From Pseudomonas floridensis (GTDB lineage Bacteria; Pseudomonadota; Gammaproteobacteria; Pseudomonadales; Pseudomonadaceae), in NCBI RefSeq assembly GCF_002087235.1, contig NZ_MUIO01000023.1:28168-92167 (forward strand): 64,000 bases of DNA. Reading direction: 5' to 3'. The position numbers and the translations under genes are program-made. The notes beneath the pieces are model-generated. The model did not search any database, was not told where the DNA came from, and saw only the letters and a list, made by a program, of their open reading frames with translations. Positions 19,514 to 28,256 of this stretch are shown here, one piece after another. Position 1 is the first letter of the stretch. Every line of letters begins with the position of its first letter.

Positions 19514-20403
19514 GTTTTCGCCCCGCGTCCCTTGAGCCGTGACATGAGCCTGAATTGCGCAATGCTCAATAGCACTACGGCTGACATCATCAGCACCGAC
19601 AGGGTCGAGGATCCGGCCAGATCAAGGCCTCGGAAACCGTCGCTGTAAATTTTGTACGCCAGCACCTGAGTCGCATCGCCTGGGCCGCCTTGGGTCAGGG
19701 TGTCGATCAGGCCGAAACTGTTGGAAAGGCTTTCGAGCAGGTCGATGATGCAGATGAACATCACATAGGGCGCAATCAGCGGCAGTTGCATGTCGAGCAT
19801 GCGTCGCCACGGGCCTGCGCCATCCAGCGCGGCGGCCGCCAGGTATTCGTCGGGGACCGATTTCAGGCTCGCCACCAGCATGACGAAGTTGAACGGCACC
19901 AGACACCATGCGTACGCCACGATCAATAGCAGCATGCCTTGCAACGGGTCGGCGTAGGGTGCCCATGTGCCTGGCATCAGTTGGTTGAGCCAGGCCAGAA
20001 TGCCCACCACTGGATTGGCCAGCACGTGAAACACAATGCCGATGGTGGCGCCCGACACCGCATAGGGCCAGATCAGCAGATTGCGAAACAACGCCTTGCC
20101 ACGCAGCTTCAACTCCAGGCACAGCGCCAGCCCAAGAGCGACAAGCATCGACAGCACGACGCTCGACACGCTGAAGATCAAGGTCGTGCCGAGGGAGGCG
20201 AGCACGCCCGGATCCCTTAACACACGCCAATAGTTGTTCAGACCCACGAACAGTTCGCTGCCGCCGAACGGCAATACCAAGTGAAACGACCACCAGATCG
20301 CCTGAAGCGCAGGCCAGTAGAAAAACAGGGCCAGCGCCATCAGTTGCGGCAGCGCGAACAGCAGCGCCATGCGTGGCTGAGGGAAATAGCCGGCGCTTTT
20401 CAT
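19510..20403 (-). CDS. ugpA: ABC transporter permease (UgpA-like)
   Basis: 297 residues with about six membrane helices, the first at roughly residues 10-35 (MALLFALPQLMALALFFYWP). The EAA loop is EYLAAAALDGAGPWRRMLDM, near residue 190. It forms the transmembrane channel with the UgpE-like subunit. Both ends overlap the adjacent genes by four bases, so it is part of the single coupled operon that begins with ugpB. Confidence 0.9.
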   Translation of the reverse strand: MKSAGYFPQPRMALLFALPQLMALALFFYWPALQAIWWSFHLVLPFGGSELFVGLNNYWRVLRDPGVLASLGTTLIFSVSSVVLSMLVALGLALCLELKLRGKALFRNLLIWPYAVSGATIGIVFHVLANPVVGILAWLNQLMPGTWAPYADPLQGMLLLIVAYAWCLVPFNFVMLVASLKSVPDEYLAAAALDGAGPWRRMLDMQLPLIAPYVMFICIIDLLESLSNSFGLIDTLTQGGPGDATQVLAYKIYSDGFRGLDLAGSSTLSVLMMSAVVLLSIAQFRLMSRLKGRGAKT

Positions 20404-21710
20404 CGCAGGTCCTCGCCCTGTTCAACCCTTGCCAGCGGCGGGTGCATGTTCTGAAACAGGCTGAGCAATTCGTCGCCACGCATGGCCGTCTGGCTCAAGG
20501 CCCGTTCGATGCTCTGCCGGCCTGCCAGCGCGTTGCCGGTTTCCTGGGTCCAGATCATCCGCATCAACGTGATGAAGCCACAGCGCAGAGGCGCGCTCGG
20601 CTGACCATGACTGTCATCGAGTGAGGACAGACCGACCTTGATCGCTGGCGCTGCATGCTCATCGGCCTGGACCGTTGTGGCAGTGGACTGAGTAACCGGC
20701 AAGTAGCCTGTGCGAGCGCTGAACACCTTTTGATTGTCCGGCCGCAGCGCGAACGCCAGAAATGCCGAGACGACCTGATACTCCTGCTCCGGATGCCCGC
20801 GCATGACCCACAGAGACGAACCGCCCGGCACGTTGGCGCGTCGAGTGGTTCCGGGATAGATCGGCAGCGCCGTCACATCGATGTCAGCTCTGAGCGTGCT
20901 GTACACGGTGTTCCACGAGCCGGTCGAGTCCATCAGCATCGCGCATTCATCGCTGGCAAACGCCAGTGCCTGCTGACCGCTGCGGGTCGACGCCTCATGG
21001 CGCACCAGACCTTCGTGCACCCACTGCGCCAGGTCCTTCATCAGGTGCAGATGCGTTCCTTGAGCGAGTCGATAACGTTCGACGCCGTCGGACTTGACCG
21101 TGATTTCCGAACCCTGGGCCGCGCTGGTCTGTTCCAGCCAGATCCAGGGCGAGAAGTCAGTGGCCATCGGGCACGCGTGCTGGCTGTTCTTCAAAGCGCG
21201 CAGCGTTTCGGAAAACTCGGTCCAGGTGGCGGGGGGCTTGTTGATACCGGCTGCGGCCAAAGCGTCTCGATGGGTGTAGAGCACCGCCGTCGAGGCCGCA
21301 AAGGGCTGCGCCGCCAGTACGCCCTGTTCATTGGAGTAATAACGCTTGAACGTGGGCACGAAGGTGTCTGGCGAATACGGCCTGTGCCGCTCGGCCATTA
21401 ATGTTTCGACTGGCAGCGTGGCGTTGCCCAGCAGCATGTCTGGCGTGGCGACGTCATAGATCTCGACCAGTGCCGGGCTTTTGCCTGCGCGGTAAGCGGC
21501 AACGGTTTTCTGCAGAGTCTGTTCGTAGGAGCCCTGACGGATACAGTGCAAGCGGTCAGCCTGTGCCCGGTCGACGTTGAACTGCCTGCACAGGTCGGCA
21601 ATCGCCGACCCCGTCGTGCCGCCATGGCTGTACCAGAATTCGGTGGCACAGGCGTGCCCGGTGACGAAAATCAGCGTCAGCAGGCCTGGGATGTGACGAA
21701 TCCAAAACAT
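20400..21710 (-). CDS. ugpB: Periplasmic solute-binding protein (UgpB-like)
   Basis: 436 residues with a signal peptide ending near residue 22 (LLTLIFVTGHACA). Similarity to E. coli UgpB is spread over the protein: WYSHGG near the N-terminus, YEQTLQKTVAAYRAGKSPAL and EIYDVATPDML, GGSSLWVM in the middle, and a C-terminal ERALSQTAMRGDELLSLFQ. UgpB binds sn-glycerol-3-phosphate and glycerophosphodiesters; the exact ligand here cannot be read from sequence. It is the first gene of the operon. A pseudo-palindrome shared with the TonB receptor promoter lies 30 bases upstream of its ATG. Confidence 0.88.
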   Translation of the reverse strand: MFWIRHIPGLLTLIFVTGHACATEFWYSHGGTTGSAIADLCRQFNVDRAQADRLHCIRQGSYEQTLQKTVAAYRAGKSPALVEIYDVATPDMLLGNATLPVETLMAERHRPYSPDTFVPTFKRYYSNEQGVLAAQPFAASTAVLYTHRDALAAAGINKPPATWTEFSETLRALKNSQHACPMATDFSPWIWLEQTSAAQGSEITVKSDGVERYRLAQGTHLHLMKDLAQWVHEGLVRHEASTRSGQQALAFASDECAMLMDSTGSWNTVYSTLRADIDVTALPIYPGTTRRANVPGGSSLWVMRGHPEQEYQVVSAFLAFALRPDNQKVFSARTGYLPVTQSTATTVQADEHAAPAIKVGLSSLDDSHGQPSAPLRCGFITLMRMIWTQETGNALAGRQSIERALSQTAMRGDELLSLFQNMHPPLARVEQGEDLR

Positions 21711-21739
21711 GAGCGCACCCCGCGAGAACTGGATGCTAT

Positions 21740-21762
21740 GTAATACAGCTAATGTGTAGTAA
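21740..21762. promoter_or_regulatory. Candidate operator, copy 1 (ugpB / ROK divergent region)
   Basis: GTAATAC (21740-21746), 9 bases, GTAGTAA (21756-21762). Five of seven arm positions are symmetric, and the 26-base stretch beginning here matches the site upstream of the TonB receptor (from 25442) at 18 positions with identical spacing. It lies 30 bases before the ugpB start and about 100 before the ROK gene, so one bound regulator could control both directions. Confidence 0.6.
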
Positions 21763-21862
21763 TTGTTACCCGGAGCCGCATTATTAAATTTTCATGATTT
21801 GAAGTGCCGATTTTGCGGCAGGCGATACACTGCTCTACACACGGACTGTTTTAATCCCTCTT

Positions 21863-23008
21863 GTGACTTGCGAACTCATGCCTCTCGACTTCGATACGCC
21901 GTCTTTTGTTTCCCATCCGCTGAGCCTCAATGAACGCAAGTTGCTGGACATCCTTCGTCGTCGGGGCTCGATCACGCGAGCCACGGTTTCGATGGAAATG
22001 GACCTGGCGCAGCAGTCGGTGCACCGGCTGATCGAGGAGTTGATCGGTCGCGGACTGCTGCGCAGCGGCGAACGGGTGAAAAACGGACGGGGTCAGCCCA
22101 GCCCCCGTATCGAACTGGTCAACGAGGCGGTCTATGCCATCGGTGTGTCGATCAACACCGACTCCGCTGTGGTCTGCGTCGCCGATCTTGGCTGCAATGT
22201 GCTGGAGCAAGTGACGTTGCGCACGCCGCCGCTGAGCCGTAGCAGCACACTGGATGCCCTGCACAAAACCATCGAGCGCATGTTGCAGCGCAATCACATC
22301 CAGCCCGAGCGCGTGATCGGCATGGGGTTCGCCATCGCCGGGTTCTTTCTTCAGGATCGTCAGATCAATGCGCCAGAACCCCTGCGTGACTGGTCGCTGA
22401 TGGATTTGCAGCCAGTGCTGGAGGCACGCTTCGGCATGCCGGTCTGGCTGGAAAACAACGCCACCACCGCAGCCATTGGGGAAAGCCTGGTAGGCGTGGG
22501 CGCCTGGGCGAGCAACTTCATTTACCTGTCGTTCAATTTCGGGTTTGGCGCAGGCGTGGTCATCAATGGCAAACCGTACTTTGGCAGCCACGGCAACGCA
22601 GGCGAGATCACGTTGTACAACGACCAGGAAGCGGCCGATCGACCGGCGCTTCGCTACCTGATCGATGAACTGCATCAGCATGGCGTGCAGGTCGACTCCA
22701 TCGAAGACCTGCGCATACGCTTCGATCCCGACTGGCCGGGCGTCGACACCTGGCTGGCGCGGACCCAGCCGACCCTGGACCGGCTGGTCAACGCGTTGGC
22801 CGGGCTGTTCGATCCGCAGGCCGTGGTGTTCGGCGGACAACTGCCCGTGGCGCTGGGGCGACGTCTGATTGCCGCGACGAGTTTCTGGGGCACCCATCGC
22901 TATCAGGCACCGCCGCCGCGTCCGCAGTTGCTGCTCAGTGAAACCAATGGCGATGCCGCGGCCATCGGTGCGGCGCTGGTGCCGCTCAAAGAACGTTTCT
23001 TCGTCTGA
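21863..23008 (+). CDS. ROK family transcriptional regulator (kinase motifs lost)
   Basis: 381 residues from a GTG start (21863); an ATG five codons later (21878) is equally possible and neither has a good SD. The N-terminal winged helix lies around residues 20-75 (LNERKLLDILRRRGSITRATVS, QQSVHRLIEELIGRGLLRSG). The rest is an actin-like ROK domain, but the catalytic Asp in ENDA is Asn (ENNATTAA, residue 199) and the CxCGxxGCxE zinc cluster after HGNAGE is missing. It should therefore bind DNA and probably a ligand but not phosphorylate sugar. It is divergent from the Ugp-type operon and convergent with the TonB receptor, making it the likely local regulator. Confidence 0.88.
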   Translation: MTCELMPLDFDTPSFVSHPLSLNERKLLDILRRRGSITRATVSMEMDLAQQSVHRLIEELIGRGLLRSGERVKNGRGQPSPRIELVNEAVYAIGVSINTDSAVVCVADLGCNVLEQVTLRTPPLSRSSTLDALHKTIERMLQRNHIQPERVIGMGFAIAGFFLQDRQINAPEPLRDWSLMDLQPVLEARFGMPVWLENNATTAAIGESLVGVGAWASNFIYLSFNFGFGAGVVINGKPYFGSHGNAGEITLYNDQEAADRPALRYLIDELHQHGVQVDSIEDLRIRFDPDWPGVDTWLARTQPTLDRLVNALAGLFDPQAVVFGGQLPVALGRRLIAATSFWGTHRYQAPPPRPQLLLSETNGDAAAIGAALVPLKERFFV

Positions 23009-23020
23009 GTGCCGACCGGC

Positions 23021-25309
23021 TCAGAGCTTGACCCCCAGCGTCACGAACGCACTGCGCGGTGTGCCGACCTGCAGAATCTGCAGATTACCCAGCGGATCGC
23101 TAGCGGCGCTGGCATCGGTGTTGAGCGTGGAGATATAGCGCTTGTCGAGCAGGTTGACCATGTTCAACGACACGGTCGTGTCCTTCACCGCACCCAGCTT
23201 GCCGAAGTCATAACCCAGGTTGGCGTTCGCCATCCAGTAGCCGCCGACGCTTGAGTCATTGGTGTAGGTGTAATAGCGCTTGCCGAGGTAGTTGCCTTGC
23301 AGCCCGGCGTTCCAGTGCTGCCAGTTCCAGTCCAGGTTGCTGGAGTACATCAGCTTCGGCGTGTCGACGACGGTCTTGCCTTTGACCGCTACCGTGTTGC
23401 CGCCGCTGACATAGTCGTCATCGTAGGTGCTGTGGTTGTAAGACAGCGAGTTGGACCAGCGCCAGTGCTCGTCGGGCGTCAGACCGAACGACAATTCCAG
23501 GCCCCGGCTCGTGACCGAACCGACGTTGGCCACACCGTTCTGGCAGATCACGATGCCAGTGCAATTGGTGATGGCCACCAGACGGTTATCGAACCTTGTG
23601 CTGTAGACCGCCGCCGAGGCCGAGTACAGCGGGGTGCTGCGCCGCACGCCCAGCTCAACCGTTTTGGACGTTTCCGGTTTGAGGTCCCTGAAGCCGTTCT
23701 GGGCATCGACTGCAGCCTGCGTCGTGAAGAACGGACTGTAACCACCGCTCGGAAACGCCGCCATGTTCTCCGAATACGAACTGAAGACTTCGTCTTCATC
23801 GTCCAGCTTGTAGGTCGCGCCGATCTGCGGCAGGAATCGGTCCCGCGCTTCCAGTGAGCCACTGGCGTAACCACCTCCTTTGCCCTTGGCGGTGGACGTG
23901 GTCACGGTATTTTTCGCGCCGAACTCGAGCTTCAAGCGATCGTCGAGCAGGGTGTAGGTGTCGCGCAGATAAAACTGTCGCGTCAGGTCGTTGTAGTCCT
24001 GATCCAGCACCGTGGCCGCCAGCGGCAGGCCATTGGTCTTGACGATGTGGTTTTGCGGCGTGGCATTGGTGGTGTCGAACAGATAGCGGGCGATGTCGTT
24101 CTTGTTCGACTGAATCCAGAACCCGCCCTGAATTTCATGCTGACCCAGGTAATAGGTGAGCGAGGTCTGGAAACCTGTGCGGTCAATGCCGTACACGGTG
24201 CTGCGGATTGAGTTGCCGGGTACGGTCGTCGTGCCGCTGGTGAAGATGAACGGGTAGTACGAGTTGCCCCGGCCCGAGTCGTGGTGGTGATAGACCGTGG
24301 CGTCCAGCACAAGATCATCGCTCAGGGAGAAGTTGCCGTTGAGGATGTCCAGTTCGTCATCGCGCAGGCTGCTGGCGTTGTAGGTGGCGTCGGCCGCGCT
24401 GGTCACGCCACCGGTATAGATGCCGTTGGCGGCGTTGACCGCTCGGGTCCAGTCCGGCGTGTAGTAGCTCCAGTCGTAACCCAGACGCTGAATGATGCTC
24501 TTCGAAAGCGATGGCAGGTTGGCCTCGTCGTGCGAAGACGTGCTGTGGAAGAAGCTGATCCGGTTGTCGCCGAAGTTGTAATTGACCTTGGCATTCACGG
24601 CGTCGGATTGCTGGGGATTGTTGTGGCCTTTCCAGGCATCGGCATCGTATTTCTCGCCCGAGACATACGCGGACAGGCCATTGTATTCACCGGTGTCGAC
24701 GCGGATGAATTCACGCCGCGTGTCGTAGCTGCCCAAGGTTTGCGACAGTCTCGCGCCGAACGCCTTGTCCGGGTCGGCGGTGGTGAACTGGATGGTGCCG
24801 CCCAGATCACTGTTCGAGGCAGTGCCCAGCGAGCCGATGCCTGGCGCCACTTCGCTGGCCTTGATGTTCTCGGCAATGATCGCCCGGGTGATGCTCAGGC
24901 CGTTGAAGTTGCCGAAGCTCATGTTGCCAAGTGTGACGCCATCCAGTGTGTAGCCCAGGTGATGCATGTCAAAGCCGCGCAGGCTGATGCGCTGGCTGCC
25001 TTCTTCACGCCCAAGCGGGTCGCCGGACTGAAAGTTGACGCCGGGCAGACGCTGCAACACTTTCAGCGGGCTGGTGCCGGCCGAGTAAGCCTCGACATCC
25101 TTCTGCGTAACACGCTGTACCTGGCGCGTTTCACCCTGTCCGATGACCGATACCGTGCCCAGCGTCGTCGCGGCCTCGTCGGCCGACATTGCAGGTGTCT
25201 CTTCGGCCTGACTTGGTGGACTGAACAGGCACGCTGAGTTCAGCGAGATCAGCAGCGCCAGACGAGTGACCGGGAAGCTGCGGGAGCGCGCTATCGAACA
25301 ATTGTTCAT
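23021..25309 (-). CDS. TonB-dependent outer-membrane receptor
   Basis: 762 residues from the ATG at 25309 (SD AGGA nine bases upstream); an in-frame ATG 22 codons earlier is rejected because the signal peptide starts here (MNNCSIARSRSFPVTRLALL, cleaved near SQA/EE). A TonB-box-like TLGTVSVIG follows, then the plug domain (SPLKVLQRLPGVNF, ISLRGFDMHHLGYTLDGV) and a 22-strand barrel with LKPETSKTVELGVRR and ending VTLGVKL. There is no STN signalling domain, so it is not a FecA-type transducer. It takes up a large or scarce ligand using TonB energy. Context with UgpB-type transport genes and a shared operator suggests an organic phosphodiester rather than a siderophore. Confidence 0.92.
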   Translation of the reverse strand: MNNCSIARSRSFPVTRLALLISLNSACLFSPPSQAEETPAMSADEAATTLGTVSVIGQGETRQVQRVTQKDVEAYSAGTSPLKVLQRLPGVNFQSGDPLGREEGSQRISLRGFDMHHLGYTLDGVTLGNMSFGNFNGLSITRAIIAENIKASEVAPGIGSLGTASNSDLGGTIQFTTADPDKAFGARLSQTLGSYDTRREFIRVDTGEYNGLSAYVSGEKYDADAWKGHNNPQQSDAVNAKVNYNFGDNRISFFHSTSSHDEANLPSLSKSIIQRLGYDWSYYTPDWTRAVNAANGIYTGGVTSAADATYNASSLRDDELDILNGNFSLSDDLVLDATVYHHHDSGRGNSYYPFIFTSGTTTVPGNSIRSTVYGIDRTGFQTSLTYYLGQHEIQGGFWIQSNKNDIARYLFDTTNATPQNHIVKTNGLPLAATVLDQDYNDLTRQFYLRDTYTLLDDRLKLEFGAKNTVTTSTAKGKGGGYASGSLEARDRFLPQIGATYKLDDEDEVFSSYSENMAAFPSGGYSPFFTTQAAVDAQNGFRDLKPETSKTVELGVRRSTPLYSASAAVYSTRFDNRLVAITNCTGIVICQNGVANVGSVTSRGLELSFGLTPDEHWRWSNSLSYNHSTYDDDYVSGGNTVAVKGKTVVDTPKLMYSSNLDWNWQHWNAGLQGNYLGKRYYTYTNDSSVGGYWMANANLGYDFGKLGAVKDTTVSLNMVNLLDKRYISTLNTDASAASDPLGNLQILQVGTPRSAFVTLGVKL

Positions 25310-25441
25310 GACAGTTTTCCTGAGCATCAAGCGTTGAGGCGCTGGGTGGAGCAGGTTCCGCATGGGGATGAACACGGCTTGCCAGCGAAAAAAGAACGGC
25401 CCCGGCGCGTGATGGCAGGGGCCGTTCGACTGGCAGCGATA

Positions 25442-25464
25442 TTAATACTCTCGATGTGTATTAA
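25442..25464. promoter_or_regulatory. Candidate operator, copy 2 (upstream of the TonB receptor)
   Basis: Perfect inverted repeat TTAATAC (25442-25448), 9 bases, GTATTAA (25458-25464), about 130 bases upstream of the receptor start. Arm sequence, spacer length and part of the spacer (ATGT) match the site between ugpB and the ROK gene. Confidence 0.6.
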
Positions 25465-25513
25465 TTATGACCGTAGGCGTTGCGCCTCGACCTTTCTGTT
25501 CATGCGGAGATTG

Positions 25514-26326
25514 TCATAGCCTGACCCAGGCAGTGATCTGGGTCGGCCCCAGGATTTGTGCGCTCTTGGCCACGGCCTCGGCTTTCAGTCGGTCTTCGAA
25601 TGTGTTCAGGTCCACCGAGTCGGCGGTAACCCGTCCGATGCTGATCAGGTGTGGATACACGGATTTCAATGTTTCCGCGGCCCAGTGATAAAAGAATGAG
25701 TGCTCTCCGCCGCCAATGTGTCGCTGGCAGAAGAGTTCTGGGTGCGGCAGACCGGCGGCTGCAAAGTGCTTGATCATGTTCACCGGCGAGTCCCGACTGG
25801 TGTCGTCCGTATTGAACGCCGCGACGATCAGATGGCCCATATCGATGAGCATGGGGATGGGCGGATAGGATTCCATCGGCGGACCCGACATCAAAACCTC
25901 ATGAAGCGCTAGCCTGCCGCCCGGCTTGATGTGGCTGGCCGCCTGACGCAGGAAGGAAACCGGGTCGTGCTGATGGATCATCACGTAGCGTCCCACCACG
26001 CAGTCAAAAGGCGACGTGTGCTGGAAGTCTCCGATGTCACACACCTCAAACCTGACGTTTTTCAGGCCCGCTTCCGAGGCGCGAAAGGTTGCCAGCTCGA
26101 TGGCTTCCGGACTGCGATCAATGCCTGTGACACTGCCCTTGGGGCCGACGATTCTGGCCGCCAGCATCGCGACATCGCCTGCACCGCTGCCGAGATCCAG
26201 AACATGCATGCCTTGCGCAAGGCCGCTGTCCAGCAGCAACCGGGTGGTGATGGGTGACAGAATGCTTGCCTGGAATTTCAGGCGCTCCAGTTCTGCTGAC
26301 GAATGACCCAACAGATAGTCGTTCAT
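25514..26326 (-). CDS. SAM-dependent methyltransferase
   Basis: 270 residues from the ATG at 26326, which has a strong GGAGG eight bases upstream; the longer frame adds ten unlikely residues. Class I methyltransferase motifs: VLDLGSGAGDVAMLAAR (motif I, SAM glycine loop), VTGIDRSPEAIELA, FEVCDIGDF and a later KPGGRLALHEV. The substrate is unknown; the family includes many small-molecule methyltransferases of UbiE type. It is monocistronic and divergent from the SDR gene. Confidence 0.85.
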   Translation of the reverse strand: MNDYLLGHSSAELERLKFQASILSPITTRLLLDSGLAQGMHVLDLGSGAGDVAMLAARIVGPKGSVTGIDRSPEAIELATFRASEAGLKNVRFEVCDIGDFQHTSPFDCVVGRYVMIHQHDPVSFLRQAASHIKPGGRLALHEVLMSGPPMESYPPIPMLIDMGHLIVAAFNTDDTSRDSPVNMIKHFAAAGLPHPELFCQRHIGGGEHSFFYHWAAETLKSVYPHLISIGRVTADSVDLNTFEDRLKAEAVAKSAQILGPTQITAWVRL

Positions 26327-26616
26327 GCGAGGAACCTCCGGCTGGTAAAAAAACACGGGTCTGATTCACTGCCTGCGCTGCCGCAGCTCGCCTTGTTTTA
26401 GCACCAACCGCTGAGCCCCTTGATTAAGAAAACGCCATGTGGCCGACACTCGTTGATTCATGTCGGCGACGTATAGGGTTCAACGTGATCGAGATAGAGC
26501 GGCGGCTGCATGGCGCCTGCCATTTCAGTTGATCAACGATGCCGGTCCGATTCCTGGCGCGCAGGGTGTGCGCCGACTAGTGTTGTCGGGGCTGTTTCTT
26601 TGCATGGAGACGCATC

Positions 26617-27351
26617 ATGAAAGACAAACGAGTCCTCATCACGGCGGCGGGGCAGGGCATTGGACTGGCCAGCGCCAAGGCGTTCGCGAATGCAGGCGCC
26701 AAGGTCATCGCAACGGATATCGACCTGCATAATCTGCAAGGTATCGAAGGGCTGGAAGCGCTGAAACTGGACGTGAGGTCGGCGCAGGAAATCCGGCTCG
26801 CCAGTGAACGCATCGGCCCGGTGGACGTGCTGTTCAACTGCGCGGGCTATGTGCACGCCGGGACCCTTCTGGAATGCGACGAGGCTGCATGGCAGCGCTC
26901 CATGGATATCAACGTCACTGCCATGTACCGCATGATTCAGGCGTTTCTGCCCGGCATGCTTGCCGGAGGCGGCGGTTCGATCATCAACATGTCTTCCGTG
27001 GCTTCAAGCATCAAAGGTGTGCCCAACCGCTTTGCCTACAGCGCGACCAAGGCGGCTGTCATCGGGCTGACCAAGTCGGTCGCTGCAGATTTCATTGGGC
27101 AGGGCATACGGTGCAATGCTATTTGTCCGGGCACTGTGGATTCCCCCTCGCTGCGGATGCGCATCGCGGCCCAGGCCGAACAACAGGGCGTGTCCGAAGC
27201 GCAGGTTTATCAGCAGTTCGTTGCCCGTCAGCCAATGGGTCGCCTCGGCAGCGTCGAAGAGATCGCGCAACTGGTCCTCTATCTGGGCTCTGATGCGTCC
27301 TCGTACACCTCGGGCGCGGTGCACGTCATTGATGGCGGCATGAGTGTCTGA
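26617..27351 (+). CDS. SDR-family dehydrogenase, probably 2-keto-3-deoxy-L-sugar-acid 4-dehydrogenase
   Basis: 244 residues. Nucleotide-binding TAAGQGIG near residue 10, NCAGY at about 78-82, catalytic Ser plus Tyr-Lys in MSSVASS and YSATK, and ICPGTVDSPS after it. The overall sequence resembles 2-keto-3-deoxy-L-fuconate dehydrogenase and the related BDH2-type SDRs. The next gene encodes an FAH-family hydrolase. The two enzyme types work in sequence in non-phosphorylating L-fucose and L-rhamnose breakdown (4-oxidation, then cleavage of the 2,4-diketo acid). The upstream pathway genes are not in this window, so the sugar cannot be assigned. Confidence 0.82.
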   Translation: MKDKRVLITAAGQGIGLASAKAFANAGAKVIATDIDLHNLQGIEGLEALKLDVRSAQEIRLASERIGPVDVLFNCAGYVHAGTLLECDEAAWQRSMDINVTAMYRMIQAFLPGMLAGGGGSIINMSSVASSIKGVPNRFAYSATKAAVIGLTKSVAADFIGQGIRCNAICPGTVDSPSLRMRIAAQAEQQGVSEAQVYQQFVARQPMGRLGSVEEIAQLVLYLGSDASSYTSGAVHVIDGGMSV

Positions 27352-27390
27352 ACCCCGTTTTGCATGTTCGACAGATAACAGGAGAACTTG

Positions 27391-28239
27391 ATGAAACTGC
27401 TACGTTACGGAGACAAAGGCGCGGAGAAACCCGGCCTGCTTGACGCCGACAACCAGATTCGTGACCTGTCCGGCCATGTCAAAGACATTGCGGGCGAGGT
27501 GCTGACGCCGGCCGGTCTCGCCGCTCTTGCAACGATCAATCCGGTGAGCCTGCCATTGGTGACAGGTCAGCCACGCATCGGCGCCTGCGTCGGGCAGGTG
27601 GGGAAATTCATCTGCATCGGTCTGAATTATGCCGACCATGCGGCCGAGTCCAACATGGAAGTGCACAAGGAGCCGGTGATCTTCAACAAGTGGACCAGCG
27701 CCATCTGCGGGCCGAATGACAACGTCGAAATTCCCCGAGGTTCGGTCAAGACCGATTGGGAGGTGGAGTTGGGCGTGGTGATCGGCAAGGGCGGGCGTTA
27801 CATCGACGAAGCCAATGCCATGGAGCACGTGGCCGGTTATTGCGTGATCAACGATGTGTCCGAGCGCGAATGGCAATTGGAACGCGGCGGCACTTGGGAC
27901 AAGGGCAAGGGCTTCGATACGTTTGGGCCGCTTGGTCCTTGGCTAGTGACCCGTGACGAGGTTTCCGATCCTCACTCACTGGACCTGTGGCTGGAAGTCG
28001 ACGGTCATCGTTATCAGAACGGCAACACCCGAACCCTGGTGTTCACCGTGCCACAATTGATCGCCTACCTGAGCCGCTGCATGAGCCTGCAACCGGGCGA
28101 TGTCATCTCCACCGGCACACCGCTGGGCGTAGGCCTGGGTGTGAAACCCGAGCCGGTTTTCCTGCGCGCCGGCCAGCGCATTCGTCTGGGGATCACTGGC
28201 CTGGGCGAGCAGAATCAACTGACCGTGCAGGCCGACTGA
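27391..28239 (+). CDS. Fumarylacetoacetate-hydrolase-family protein, probable 2,4-diketo-3-deoxy-sugar-acid hydrolase
   Basis: 282 residues from the ATG at 27391, with AGGAGA six bases upstream; a TTG one codon earlier is less likely. Metal-binding motif of the FAH fold: FICIGLNYADHAAESN, then DWEVELGVVIGKGG, with the acidic ligands, and GTPLGVGLG near the C-terminus. Family members hydrolyse 2,4-diketo-3-deoxy acids or act as ureidoglycolate lyase. Its place 36 bases after an SDR dehydrogenase supports a sugar-acid role over ureidoglycolate. Tandem REP elements lie directly downstream. Confidence 0.82.
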   Translation: MKLLRYGDKGAEKPGLLDADNQIRDLSGHVKDIAGEVLTPAGLAALATINPVSLPLVTGQPRIGACVGQVGKFICIGLNYADHAAESNMEVHKEPVIFNKWTSAICGPNDNVEIPRGSVKTDWEVELGVVIGKGGRYIDEANAMEHVAGYCVINDVSEREWQLERGGTWDKGKGFDTFGPLGPWLVTRDEVSDPHSLDLWLEVDGHRYQNGNTRTLVFTVPQLIAYLSRCMSLQPGDVISTGTPLGVGLGVKPEPVFLRAGQRIRLGITGLGEQNQLTVQAD

Positions 28240-28256
28240 TTGCGGCCGGGGCGCTA

